Source: Piromyces finnis
Taxonomy: Eukaryota > Neocallimastigomycota > Neocallimastigomycetes > Neocallimastigales > Neocallimastigaceae
Direction: 5' to 3'
Length of the DNA stretch: 64,000 nt
Assembly (NCBI GenBank): GCA_002104945.1
Contig: MCFH01000070.1
Location: 124,001 to 188,000, forward strand
The notes below the pieces were generated by a model, which was not told where the DNA came from, did no database searches, and worked only from the letters and a program-made list of their open reading frames with translations. A program made the position numbers and the translations under genes. This document shows positions 25,201 to 37,098 of this stretch, piece by piece; position 1 is the first letter of the stretch, and each line of letters opens with the position of its first letter.

Positions 25201-27490
25201 AATGAATAAAAATACTATATAAAATTTTGATTTTATTTTTTTTTTTTTTTGTTTAAAAAAAAAATTACTTTGTGGCTTTGGACCTTCCCCATTACTAGGC
25301 ATCTGGTTTGGATAATACTTTGGGTTATTATCTATCATTGTATTATTATAATTATTATTGGGATATTCAAGACTATAATGGTAATTAAATTTTTCCTTTT
25401 TTATAAAATCATTATTAAACTTTATTTTATTTCTTTCTAGGTCATTTTCTTTTTTAAATAATATGTTTTCTAATTCATTATTCTTTTTACTTTGGAATTG
25501 AATTTCTTCAAAGTTATTCTTAATTTGATATAGAACACAAAATTTGTTAGAAAAAAAAAAAGTTACTTTATAAAAATAAAATTTAAGCAACACGTTTATG
25601 TACAATACCTTGTTATTTTCTTCGATAACTTTTTTAAGGGCTCCGATTTCATTATTAAGACTACTAATCTAATAAATATATAAATAAAAGACCAATAGGT
25701 TTATTAATTTTAAAATAAAAATAACACTATAGTATTAAATAATATTTTTTACTAAAATTTTAATTATTCATATTCTTTCATAAAATTAATGACTAATACA
25801 TAAAAAAAATGTGAGGTGTGAATTCTTAGTAATAAATAATGTAGTAGGCAATATAATTTAATAGAATTTGTGTTATGTTATCCTAGTACATATTGTAGTT
25901 GTGATACATTAACGTATTGTTACTTGTAATTTTTTTTTAAAAATTTTATCTATTGATTGATTTTTAAAAAATTAAAGATGTTACAACTTTAATATATAGA
26001 GTGTATGTATAGATCATATATTAAAACATAATAATTTATAATTCTGATATATGGATTATTTTCAAAAAAAAATTAAAAAAATTAATTATTTTTTAAAAAT
26101 TAATGATTGGCCCAATAATTAACTTTTTTTTTTCTTTTGTATAAACTTTAATAAATTAGAATTGGTAAGCAATTTATTTGAAATAGACTGTAATATATAT
26201 ATTCTATATATTATTTAAAATAAATTTTAAAATTTTATTTTTTTAATTTAAATGATTACCTTTTAAAATACCAAATTTTATAATTTAAAATTTATTACTA
26301 TCACCATATATATAAAAAATATTTAAAATTTTAAAATATTAGGTAAATTTTGTGGTGTCTTTAATTTTAATTGTTGGTTAATTTGTAAAAAGAAATTTCT
26401 TAATATGATTAGGGTACTAGAGGTGATAATTTGAAATTTTTAATTGTTTTTTGGATAAACTATAGGTTGGTGAATTGGTGTGGATGGTTGATTTTTTTAT
26501 CTATATGGAAATGAATATGAATAATTACAAATTTTATAGAATAACTATTTTTTTTACTTACAGATGCCTTCTTTTCATTAATAATTTCGTTTAAACTACC
26601 ATTTGAATTTGATAATTTAATACGTTCTTCATCGCATCGTCTTAAATTTTCTTCCACTTGTTGATAATTATTGTTTATTCTTTGTAAATCTTCTTTTAAG
26701 CACTTATTTAATTCTTTTAAATTTAACACTTCCTGATGTATGTCATAATACTTTTCTAAAATAATATACTTGTCATCCTTCTCCATACTTTTATAAATAT
26801 CAGAATCCATAACCTAGATTTTATTTTAAGAATTTATTTAGTTTTTGATTAATACGAGGATTCTTTTTATATAACTATTGTTTTTACACCATACCTTTAA
26901 TTTTTTATTTTCATCTTTGGATTCTTGTTCCGCTTTGGTATTTAGAAGAAGAAGGAAAAAAAAAATACAATCCATATAAGAATTTAATTGCTATCCTGAT
27001 AATTCCAAATATTTAAATATATTATTTTTTTTTTCTTGTACTCACTCTTAGTTGAAATTTCTCTTTTGCTTAAACATAAATATAAATCCCAACCCTGACT
27101 AGGAGAAAAAGACTTTATCTAAATAGCATAAATACAAAGATAAAGAAAAATTATAATAATGAGAATTTGTTTTTCTGACTTTTTTATTAAAAGACCTTGA
27201 TAATATATATTAATTTCATTATACAATAATTTGGTTTATACTATAAATTCAAAATTATAATCAATTTTTTTTTAATGTATTCACGGATACATAGAATAGA
27301 GTATATTACTCTCATAAAATAAAGAATAAGGAATAAAAATATTAAAATATATATATATATATTAAATATTTACTTTTTCTTCAATTAATTTAAATATTTT
27401 ACTAAAATCAGTTTTGGTATCCAAGCTAAAATGCTGGTTAGTATCATTTAAGGATTCTACGTGCTCATTATCTGTTGTTTTTTTACACAT
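22246..27490 (-). CDS. Asn-rich nuclear protein with coiled coil, AT-hook and one SANT/Myb repeat
   Basis: Seven exons: 27374..27490, 27046..27118, 26895..26932, 26562..26813, 25609..25668, 25269..25518, 22246..25163; 1,235 aa, every phase fits. Exons 3-6 encode a coiled coil (LKELNKCLKEDLQRINNNYQQ and ISSLNNEIGALKKVIEENNK). The last exon carries an AT-hook core PRGRP (residues 383-387) and, about residues 630-690, one SANT/Myb repeat: WRTNEDDLLRSLVKKMG, then W..IAEEIPGRTYHQCRQRW with the three spaced Trp of a DNA-binding repeat. The rest is poly-Asn/Ser. Likely a DNA-binding transcription regulator (inference); target unknown. The join between coiled-coil exons and the DNA-binding exon rests on phase and splice sites; two adjacent genes cannot be fully excluded. 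Confidence 0.72.
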
Positions 27491-29929
27491 TTTTCAAAAT
27501 ACAAGTTCCTTTTTATTATAAGCAATTTATTTATGTGAAAGTTATAGTAAATATAAAAATTGAAAAAAATCAGTTATGTTAGCATTAATATTCAATGAAT
27601 ATAAATTAAAATCTCATGAATAATATGTATGATATTAAGTTGTTGTTATTGTTGTTTTTTTTATAGATTTTGGATAAAATTACAATTCAAAAAATAAGAT
27701 AAATATTGCTGCATATATATCACTCGGTAAAACTATATTATCTAAAATGTATATTCAAATTTTAAAATACAATAATAAATAAATTTTTAATTTAAATTTT
27801 CTTATTATTTCAATTAATAATACTTTTTAATTATAATAATATTATATATATATATATATTTTTTTATTAATAACATTCATTATTCTTACTTTTTATTTTA
27901 ATATTTGGTATTATTATATATAACTTTAAATCTTAAATTTAACTTTCTTCTTTTATTTCTATTTAAATAATATATAATAATATATATTGCTTATTTAAAC
28001 AAAACTTTAATATAAAAAGAAAAAAGATAAAAAAAATAAAAGTTATATTATATATATAAAATATTATAGTTTTAAGATTTCAATAAGAAGTCCACTCTTC
28101 AATTAATAATAATGATAGAAAAATCCTTTTTTAAAGATAGATAATTTCAATTCCTATCAAAAAAAAAAAAAAGTTTCTTTATTATTATTATAATTTTAAA
28201 ATTCCTTTTTTTTTAAAAAAAAAAGTCTTTTTTTATTATTATCTATATGAAATGTAAATTATTTTGTGAAAAAAAAATAAAAAAATTTTTTTGACTTTTT
28301 TTTTAAAACAAAAAAAATTTTTAAAAATTATAATATATTTAAAATATATATTAATATATTTAAATAAAAATGAAATAATATATCAACAATTTAAAAAAAA
28401 TTGAATTGAAAAAAAAATTTAAAATAAATTTAAAAAAAAAGAATCTATTTAAAGCGTATTAAATATAAAAAATAATAATAAAAAGGAATTTTTGGTAAAA
28501 AAAAAAAAAGAGGTTTTTTCTTTCTTTCTACCATAATTTATATTTTTGTAGTAATAATAAAAAAAACTATTATATAATAAATAAGAGTATTCGTAGTTTA
28601 AATTGATAATATGATGTTCCTTTAAAAAAATAGTTCATTATTTTTAAAATTTTATAAATTTTTTAATTCAACTTTTTTAAAGTTTTTTTTTCTAATATAA
28701 TTTAATATAATTTAATATATGATTTTAAATTAAAATTTTAAAAGTAAAATGTTGGGAAAAAATTACCAACAAAGAATAAAAAGGTAAACTTTTTAAAAGT
28801 TTTGTAACTTGGTATAACTAGCCTTATGAATTATACAAATTTGAAATAAAACAATAAGATGAAAGGATGAAATATTATTACATCAATACTAATATTATTT
28901 GGTATAAAAAGAGGTGTTAGAAAAAAAAATGAATTACACCAAAATTAACAAATAAAAGTTTAAACCATTTAATAAAAGATAATGGGTATATTTGACTATA
29001 TATAGCATAGCTTAATTTTGAAATCGTCAACAGTATCTATTCTTTACATTACTCTAGAGTGTACCTTGATACATCAACAATATCATTTACCATGAATATT
29101 AAACACTATGTGCTATCAAGTCACTAGCTGTTGCTTTATGATATAATTTTAAAATTTAAATACATGATAACAAAAACTTTAAAAAAATTTTTTTTTAAAA
29201 CTTTAAAAATATTATTTTAAAAGGGAGATAATTGAAGCTGCTGTACCAACATAAAAATAATGGAAATCATTCAAAATAAAATATTGAGATACAACACCCT
29301 TCCAAAAGTTGGTTAGTGGTACTTTTTTTTTTTCTTTTTTGAAATAGTGTTATTATTTAAATAAAAAAAAAAAAAAAGGTATTTTATTATTTATTATCTA
29401 TAATGTATTACAATGTATTACATTAACCATACTTATGTACAATGTTTTTTTAAAAGTTTAAAATTTATAAAATTGAAATTTTAAAAAATAGTTTTTTATT
29501 AATTTATTTTAATTTATATTTGGATATACAGAAAGAATAAAAATTTTAATTTAAATAATATATTAAATATTCTTTTAAAAAGGATTGGCTTTTTTTTTTT
29601 TTTTTCCTATTCATCACTATCAACATTTTTTTTTACCTACAATAAATTTTTATCAAATAATAAATTTGGGAATAAATAAATAATAATTATAATAAAAAAT
29701 TATAAAATAAATATAAAATAAAAACAAAACAAAAAATGTATAATTTTTAAAATAATTATAAACTTTTAACCAATAAAATATTTCCAATTTTATCCAATCA
29801 TTTTCATAAATCTTTTTTTTAAAATTATTAATTCATAGAATTTATATAGCCAAATTTAAATAATAATGATGGAATAATGGAATATTTTATGACAATCTTA
29901 TTTATTTATTTATTTACTTATGTATGTAT

Positions 29930-30000
<71 letters not shown>

Positions 30001-30108
30001 TTATTTATTGATTTATTTATTGATTTATTTATTGATTTATTTATTGATTTATTTATTGATTTATTTATTGATTTATTTATCTATTTATTTATTTATTTAT
30101 TTATTGAT

Positions 30109-30147
<39 letters not shown>

Positions 30148-32418
30148 TTGATTTATTTAGTTAGCTATTAATTCAACGATACAACTATGAATTAATACAT
30201 TAAATATTATAGATCAACTATTAAAACAATTGTACATTAATTGTACATTAATAGTATGTTTTATTTAAAAAATTTGAATAATAAATTTTCCTTTTAACAC
30301 ATAATTATATAAATATATTATATATATTTATTTTATTAATAAACAAGATAAACAAGTTACACTTATTTTCATTTATTTATATAATAAGATATTTTACAAA
30401 ATTAAAATCACTTTCTTAAAAATATAACCCTCATTTATTTCTACAATAAAAAAAAAAGTATTATTTCGATATTTCCTCTTTTAATTTTTTATTTATATAT
30501 ATATGTAGGCATTACTTGCAATTCAATAAACCTCACTTTTTAACAAATATAAATACCAATAATGTTAAAGTCTTATTCACATACAATATTATCTCATTAT
30601 CTTTCCTTAGAAAATAACTTATTTTTAAATATCAATGTCCAATGCATTAAATTTAACTGCTCTCTACCTACTATTATTCTAATGGGGTTCTTATAATAAC
30701 AAAAAAAAAAATTCTTCACTCTTATTAATTTTTATTATATGTTCATTTTAAATTGTATCAGGATAAAAATACTTTTAATTCTTTCAGTTCCATTAATATT
30801 CCTTAAAAATATTTCTAAAAACTTGTTCAATTCTATGGACGCAAATAATATCATTGGCAATATCAAATATACGATTTATCTAAAATATAATATATTTCTT
30901 TCTGTTTTTAAATAATAATCAAGAAAAGAAGAATTTAACATTTATTTAATATTTTTTGTTATAATGTTTTATTTAAGTTTGTTTTTGTTTTATATTTATA
31001 TATATATAATTTCTGGAATATCCTTTTAATTGTAGATTAAGAAAAAAAGAAATAAATTTGAAAAAGAATAATTGAATTTTATTTTCTTTCCATATATTCC
31101 TTTTTCTGTAGTGTTAAACTTTAATTAATAATAAAAAATTCATTATTCAAATAATGAAAAATAATTAATAAAAAACTTATTATTAAAAAAAAATTAGGAT
31201 TAAAAATTTTCATAATAAATAAATAAATAAATAAAAACAATAAAAAAATTAAAATAAAAAAAATTAATATAAATTTAGAAGGAATCATCAACAACATCAA
31301 CAAAAAAAAAAAAAAGGTAAATGAATAAGAGTAAAGGAAAAAGAAAGTCTTTATTACTTACAAATTTTATAAATATATATATATTATTTTATTTAATATA
31401 CACTATATACTTATTATAAATATCATTTTTAAAAAATGTATCATACTTTTTTATTTTAAAAACGTTTCATTGAAATAAAATTATAAATAATTAATTTTAT
31501 TACTAACATTATTACTAATACACCATTATTTTATACATTTTAATATTGTTAATGCTATCATATAAAGTTGTTCCAATTTATTTCTTCTAAACCTATATTA
31601 TTAATAGAAAATTTTCAAATATACCATTTCCATTTTAGAATATTACCAAATCAACATTCTATCTTTTTTTATTTTCTGTCACCAATTATTTTTGTTTAAA
31701 AAAAAAAAAGTAAAATAACACCATGGTAATTATTCAAGTTTATGTTTTAAAAACTAGAATGAAATAACATTATATATTTAAGGAAGAATTAAAAATTGAA
31801 TGTAATATCAATAGAAATTCAAGTTTTAAATGTATTAAATGAAATTTCACCAATTCAAAACACAAAAATGCCCAATAAATATTATAAATATTGAAAAAAA
31901 AAATGTTTAGAAATATAAAGTATGATATATATATATATAATTAAATAAATAGGAAAACAAGTATACTTGGACTTTTAACACCCCAATAATATTGGATAAT
32001 ATTACTTTTGCAAATAAAAAATTAAAAATATGATATTATAAAATTTCAAATGTCATTTTGAATATGGAAATTATAGATATTCATTCAATAATAAACAACA
32101 ACAATTTTAATTCAGTTTTCTATATATGATATGAATAATTACCCTTGAGTATTTTTAATTTAAATGAAATTTATGAAATTTTATTTCATTTCATTGTTTA
32201 ATATGTCAATCCTACACTACATTTATTTATTTATTATTAATTGGAAATGAAATAAATAAATAAAAATAAATGAATAAATAAAAAGCAAATAAAGAGGAAT
32301 TTTTGTATCAATAACAATAACTCATTATATTTAAACCTTTATATATATATATTATTACTATTATTATTATTATAATTTTATAATAAATATAAATCCTGTG
32401 GTCGATGGAATTTTACAG
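27491..32418. other. Long divergent intergenic region
   Basis: 4.9 kb between the SANT gene (-) and AP-1 sigma (+). It is mostly homopolymers and ATTT or TA repeats. Two stretches, about 28740-29330 and 30500-30870, have more mixed composition, but I found no frame with splice sites, no tRNA boxes and no recognisable RNA. The 5' UTR and perhaps a first exon of AP-1 sigma may lie near 31723. Confidence 0.5.
29898..30160. repeat. ATTT tetranucleotide array with a nested 12-bp unit
   Basis: About 260 bp of ATTT repeats. Between about 30003 and 30080 every third unit is changed to GATT, giving six or so copies of a 12-bp unit (TTGATTTATTTA). It reads open in two frames as Leu/Ile/Tyr repeats, which is a consequence of the array and not coding evidence. 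A shorter pure array lies at 43606-43668. Confidence 0.9.
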
Positions 32419-32427
32419 ATTAATTTT

Positions 32428-33758
32428 ATGCTTTTAGTTTCAAGGTAAAAAAAAATAAATAAATAAACCCTTATTCCATAAAAGTTTTATAATGTATGCA
32501 ACTAAACGTTTTATTATTTTTACCATATATATAATATATATGGTTAATATATAATGTTTGCTTATAATAAAAATCACTTGTTTATAAAAGACAAGGAAAA
32601 GTTAGACTTACCAAATGGTAAATAAATATTAATGTTGATACAAAATAGTATATTTTATAAGGGTATATTAATAAATAATATTATATGTTATTCGTTATTT
32701 ATACTATTCATAATAGGTTTAATTCAAATTGGACCACAAAGGAAAGATCAAAGATTGTCAAGGAAGTTAGTTCTTTAGTTCTTTCAAGACGTACTAAAAT
32801 GTGCAATGTAAATAATATTTATTATTTTTTCTTTTCAAAAATCAATACATTGTTTTCATCACTTTCATACACATGTCTAATTATTATAAATAATTTAAAA
32901 AAAAAAATAGGTTATTGAATACAAAGGTATTATTAATAATTTTAATAAATAAATGATTTTACTTTTCACAAAATTATTAAATTTCCAAATAATTATAATA
33001 AATATAATAAAAAAAAACTATTGAAATACGTTAACTTAGAATTAAAGATTGTTTACAGAAGGTAATCATTAATATTTATAAAATATACAATATTTTCTTT
33101 TTATTTAAAAAAAAAAAAAATCTTTTCAAATAATAATAAATTTTTCTATATATACATATATATAGATATGCTAGTTTATTCTTTATTGCTGGTATTGATG
33201 CTAATGATAATGAATTACTTTGCTTAGAAATTATTCATAGATATGTCGAAGTATTAGATAGATACTTTGTAAGTAATAAGGATAACAAAAAATTTTTAGC
33301 AATTGTAATAATAACAATAATAATTATATATATTTATATAGGGAAATGTTTGTGAATTAGATCTTATCTTCAACTTTAACAAAGTAATATTTAAAATAGT
33401 ATTAATAATTACACTTCAGTATCATTTATATTTATAGCAATTAATTATTTATGTTTTCTCTTTATTTTTTTTTTTTTATGTAAAGGCGTATTATATATTA
33501 GATGAATTATTAATAGCGGGTGAATTACAGGTACGTGTAAAAAAAAAAAAAGATGGAAAAATGATTTTATTACTATTAATAATACTAATTTGTTTCGCTT
33601 TCTTTCCTTTTTTAAATATATATATGTATGTATGTGATACCAAATTGAACCAATAATAATAATAACAATAATAATAGGAACCAAGTAAAAAAGCAGTCTT
33701 AAGAGTAATTGCACAACAAGATTCTCTAGCTGAAGGAGAAGAATATAGTGTACAGTAA
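32428..33758 (+). CDS. APS1: AP-1 complex sigma subunit (small adaptin)
   Basis: Nine short exons: 32428..32444, 32591..32617, 32717..32807, 32912..32927, 33040..33061, 33166..33268, 33342..33383, 33486..33530, 33678..33758; 147 aa, all phases fit. The translation follows sigma-1 adaptin end to end: [100 protein letters not shown]. The MCN...EYK and [11 protein letters not shown] blocks indicate the AP-1 rather than AP-2 or AP-3 paralogue. Acts in clathrin sorting at the trans-Golgi and endosomes. The exon carrying the start may begin at 32419 behind a TTTACAG acceptor, which would add Ile-Asn-Phe before Met as in other family members; then the true ATG lies upstream (candidate 31723). Confidence 0.9.
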
Positions 33759-34603
33759 TAAAGGAAATGTCAATTATTATTTTTTTTTTTTTTCTTATTT
33801 TTCTAGTCATTAATAAATTGCTATGAAATTCGTGGATAAATTACCATATTAAATCATTTTTTATTATACTATTAATAATAATAATAACAACAAAAATGAT
33901 AAAATGAAAAGAATTTTTTTTAAAAAAAAAAAAAAAATAAAGGAAAAAAGAAAAGAAAAACTATTATAATTGGTTTATTATAAATACAAAAAAAAAAAAA
34001 AAAAAAACTGTAATCCTAGTAAAATTATGTATAGTGATTATAAAATATTATATAATAATAATAAATAATAATAAATATATATTATAAATCCATGTAATAA
34101 TATAATAATAAATAAATAAAATATCATTATGTAAAAAAAAAAAAAAAAAAAAAAAGGCATATTTAAAATGTTTAATGATTGTAAACATTTGAAATTCTAA
34201 TATATAAATAAATAAAAAAGAGAGATTGTTAATAAAGTTTTATATGAGTTATAAAATACTCATTAAAAAGCATATGCCTATACACTATATATAGAGTTGT
34301 ATTTGTTTAATATTAGAAAATGAATTGGCCTGGGGAATAATAATGAATTATGGCCAGCCGGCCGGTGTCAAAAAGGATAATTTTTAATAGAAAAAAAAAA
34401 TGAATATTTTTTATAGGAAAATAGAAGAAGGTGAAAGATCAAAAATAACATATACATTACATTAAATAATGTACATTAAATACATTTTTTAATTATTACA
34501 AAATAACCTTTTACCCTACAATTTATATATGATACACATTTTGATTATTTATTTAAAATATTCTTTTTTTTTTTTTTTTAATATAATTTATAGTATTAAA
34601 AAA

Positions 34604-34634
<31 letters not shown>

Positions 34635-35079
34635 TAAAAAAATATATATACACACACACCTACACAAATAAACCTATAAAAAAAAAAAAAAAAAAATTGA
34701 AATCCTAGATATATTCATTTATTGAATTGTTCAAAAGGGAAAAAAAATACATATAATATATATATCAAATTTTTTATAATATATTCCTTTATTAATTTAT
34801 AATAATACATCTGGCCTATCCCACTTTTGGAAGCTATTAATAAATATATATATATTTTTACAAGAAAAAGATTTTTAAATTTATTTGTTAAGAAAAAACA
34901 AGAAATAACAAATATATCAACAATAAAGAAATAAATAAAAAAAAAAAAAAAGTAGTTTTTAATAAAAATTTTTAAAATACACTATAGATATTCAATATCG
35001 TTAAAATAAATAATATAAACTTCTTTAGTAAATAATCATTAGAATTTCACGAAATAACAAAAAAAAAAAAAAATAAAAA
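33759..35079. other. Intergenic AT-rich region
   Basis: Between AP-1 sigma and EMC6. A/T runs, plus a small GC-rich island at 34352-34369 that contains the palindrome CCGGCCGG. No gene seen. Confidence 0.6.
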
Positions 35080-35400
35080 ATGGAAGGATCTAAATTTGAA
35101 AAACTTAATATTCAAGCTATCGTTGAAAATAATCAAAAAGCTCAAACCATTCGTATTGTTATGTCTATATTTGGTGGTTTAGCTGCTGGTGTTCTAGGTA
35201 TTACTGGTTTCAATGGATTTTACTTCTACATTGGATTAAATGTAATCATTTTAATCGCTTTATTAATGAAATCTAAATTCCAAATAACTAAATACTTCAA
35301 TGGAAAAATGGACATATTATGTGGTGATCTTTTTTCAAATCTATTATGTTATATTATGTTTTGGTGTTTAGGTTACGCTTTAATCAATGTTTATGAATAG
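35080..35400 (+). CDS. EMC6: ER membrane protein complex subunit 6
   Basis: Intronless, 106 aa, the family's usual length. The EMC is an ER insertase for tail-anchored and multi-pass proteins, and EMC6 is a small core membrane subunit. The sequence has a polar N-terminus (VENNQKAQTIRIVMS), a first hydrophobic stretch with the family pattern GG.AAGVLGITGFNGFYFY, a second helix (LNVIILIALLMKSKF), the K-Y-F motif after it, and a last helix (LLCYIMFWCLGYALINVYE) like FTYVLFWTFLYG..HVY in animals. The ATG has an A-rich run in front (AAAAAATGG). Recognised by pattern; a search would settle it quickly. Confidence 0.85.
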   Translation: MEGSKFEKLNIQAIVENNQKAQTIRIVMSIFGGLAAGVLGITGFNGFYFYIGLNVIILIALLMKSKFQITKYFNGKMDILCGDLFSNLLCYIMFWCLGYALINVYE

Positions 35401-37098
35401 ACAATTTTATCTCAACCCTGATGAACAATGATAACAAAAGAGAGAAATAGTAAAATAAATAAAAAAAAAAAAAGAAAAAAAACAACAATTTAAATGATAA
35501 TAAATTTAAAAAAGTTTTTTTATTTTTTTTTTTTTTATTATTATTAATTTATAATAAAAGTAATGACATTTTATATATAAAATATATATAAATAATACAT
35601 TAATTATATCAAAGTATCCATTTTACTATTTATAATAGTCATATTAAATACAATAAATAATTATAAACATTCATGAGGATACTCAAATAGAAAGAATAGA
35701 TAGCCATCATAATATAAATAAATTCACAATTATCATAATATTTTACAAAATAAATATATAAATAAATAAGCAAATAAATAAAAATAATAATAATAAAATA
35801 AACAATAAAAAAAAAAAATAATAATAATAAAAAAAAAGGAAAAGAAAATAGCAGCTTATATTTGCACAATTTTTTTTATTATAATAAATATTATTTATAT
35901 TTCGTATTTAAAGATGTATCATGAATTCTAATAAACAATCCTTGTTCTATTAGTATTTTATATCCCTTTTATATAAATAGTACCATATATTACAAAAGAA
36001 TAATTAAATATTATAATTAATCTATTATATATAATGTTTAGGATGAATAATGTTTATTGCTATATATAATGCTTAAAAAAAAGAGTTGATTTTTAATATT
36101 GGTTTATAAAATAGATTAATATTAAAAATATATATATATATATTTTATAGGATAGATTTTTTATTATTATTAAAAGTTAAATATCATACAAAAACAATAT
36201 TTTTTTTTTATAGATTGATTAAAAAAGAAGATAATGAAGAAAAAAAAAAAAAATCAAGTTTTTTAACTATGTAGTAAAAGGAAAAAAAGAATAAAAAAAT
36301 TTTTTTTTTTTTGTTCCTCATTGATATTAATATTGATGTGCCAGTACGCTCTAGAAATGAATAAAATGAGAAATAGGGTAACATACCTATTACTACTAAA
36401 ATAAAATAAAAAAAAAAAAAAGGAAAAGAGGAAAATATATTCATATAAATTTGTTTCATTAAAAAAAAAAAAATTGAAAGTTGAAAAAAAAAAAAGTCTT
36501 TTTTTTTATTTACTGTTATTTTATTATATAGTATTATTATTTTTATAGTTTTTTTTTTTTTAAATTTATTTTTATTTAAATGAAAAAAAATCCTTTTCAT
36601 CTATTTTAAAATAAAAAAAGAAAAATAAATAGAAAGAAAAAAACTATTTATTATTTTTAAAATGATATTAATGATGGCTATCGAATTAATTGTTTTATTA
36701 TTACTATGAACAATTTTTTTTTTTTTTAAAAAAATATAAAAAAAAAATATTAAAATTAATTTATATATCTTATGAAAGAAAAAATAGATATGAAAAAATA
36801 AGTAGGAAACGTTTCGTTATATAATCAATTTATATATATAATATATATATATTATAATAAAATAAAAAAAGGAAAAGGGAAAAGCGATTTTAATTTTGCT
36901 AATAAAAATAAAATAAAAAAATTTATATAAAATAATCGTAACAAAGAATACCCAAAATTCATTGACTTTTTTTTTTTTTTTTGTATATACCACAAATTAG
37001 TCTATTCTACGTAATGAAATAAATTAGAGGAAAAAATAAAAATATGAATTTTTTTTTTTTCTTTCATGATTGTATTCTACCTTTTTTTGAAATTACTT
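35401..37098. other. Convergent intergenic region, EMC6 / PNS1-like
   Basis: 1.7 kb of homopolymers and TA/ATTT tracts between two convergent 3' ends. Minus-strand open frames here are Phe/Leu/Ile strings from poly-A/T and are not genes. Confidence 0.6.

Noticed and set aside
28740-29330. Possible small gene or RNA in the long spacer upstream of AP-1 sigma
   Set aside because: Composition is more mixed than the surroundings, but no frame, splice pair or fold stands out.
29920-30171. Two overlapping plus-strand frames of Leu/Phe/Ile/Tyr repeats
   Set aside because: They follow from the ATTT array, which lacks stops in these frames.
33445-33810. 121-codon minus-strand frame
   Set aside because: It is antisense to AP-1 sigma exons and introns, and composed of poly-A/T-derived Lys/Ile/Leu.
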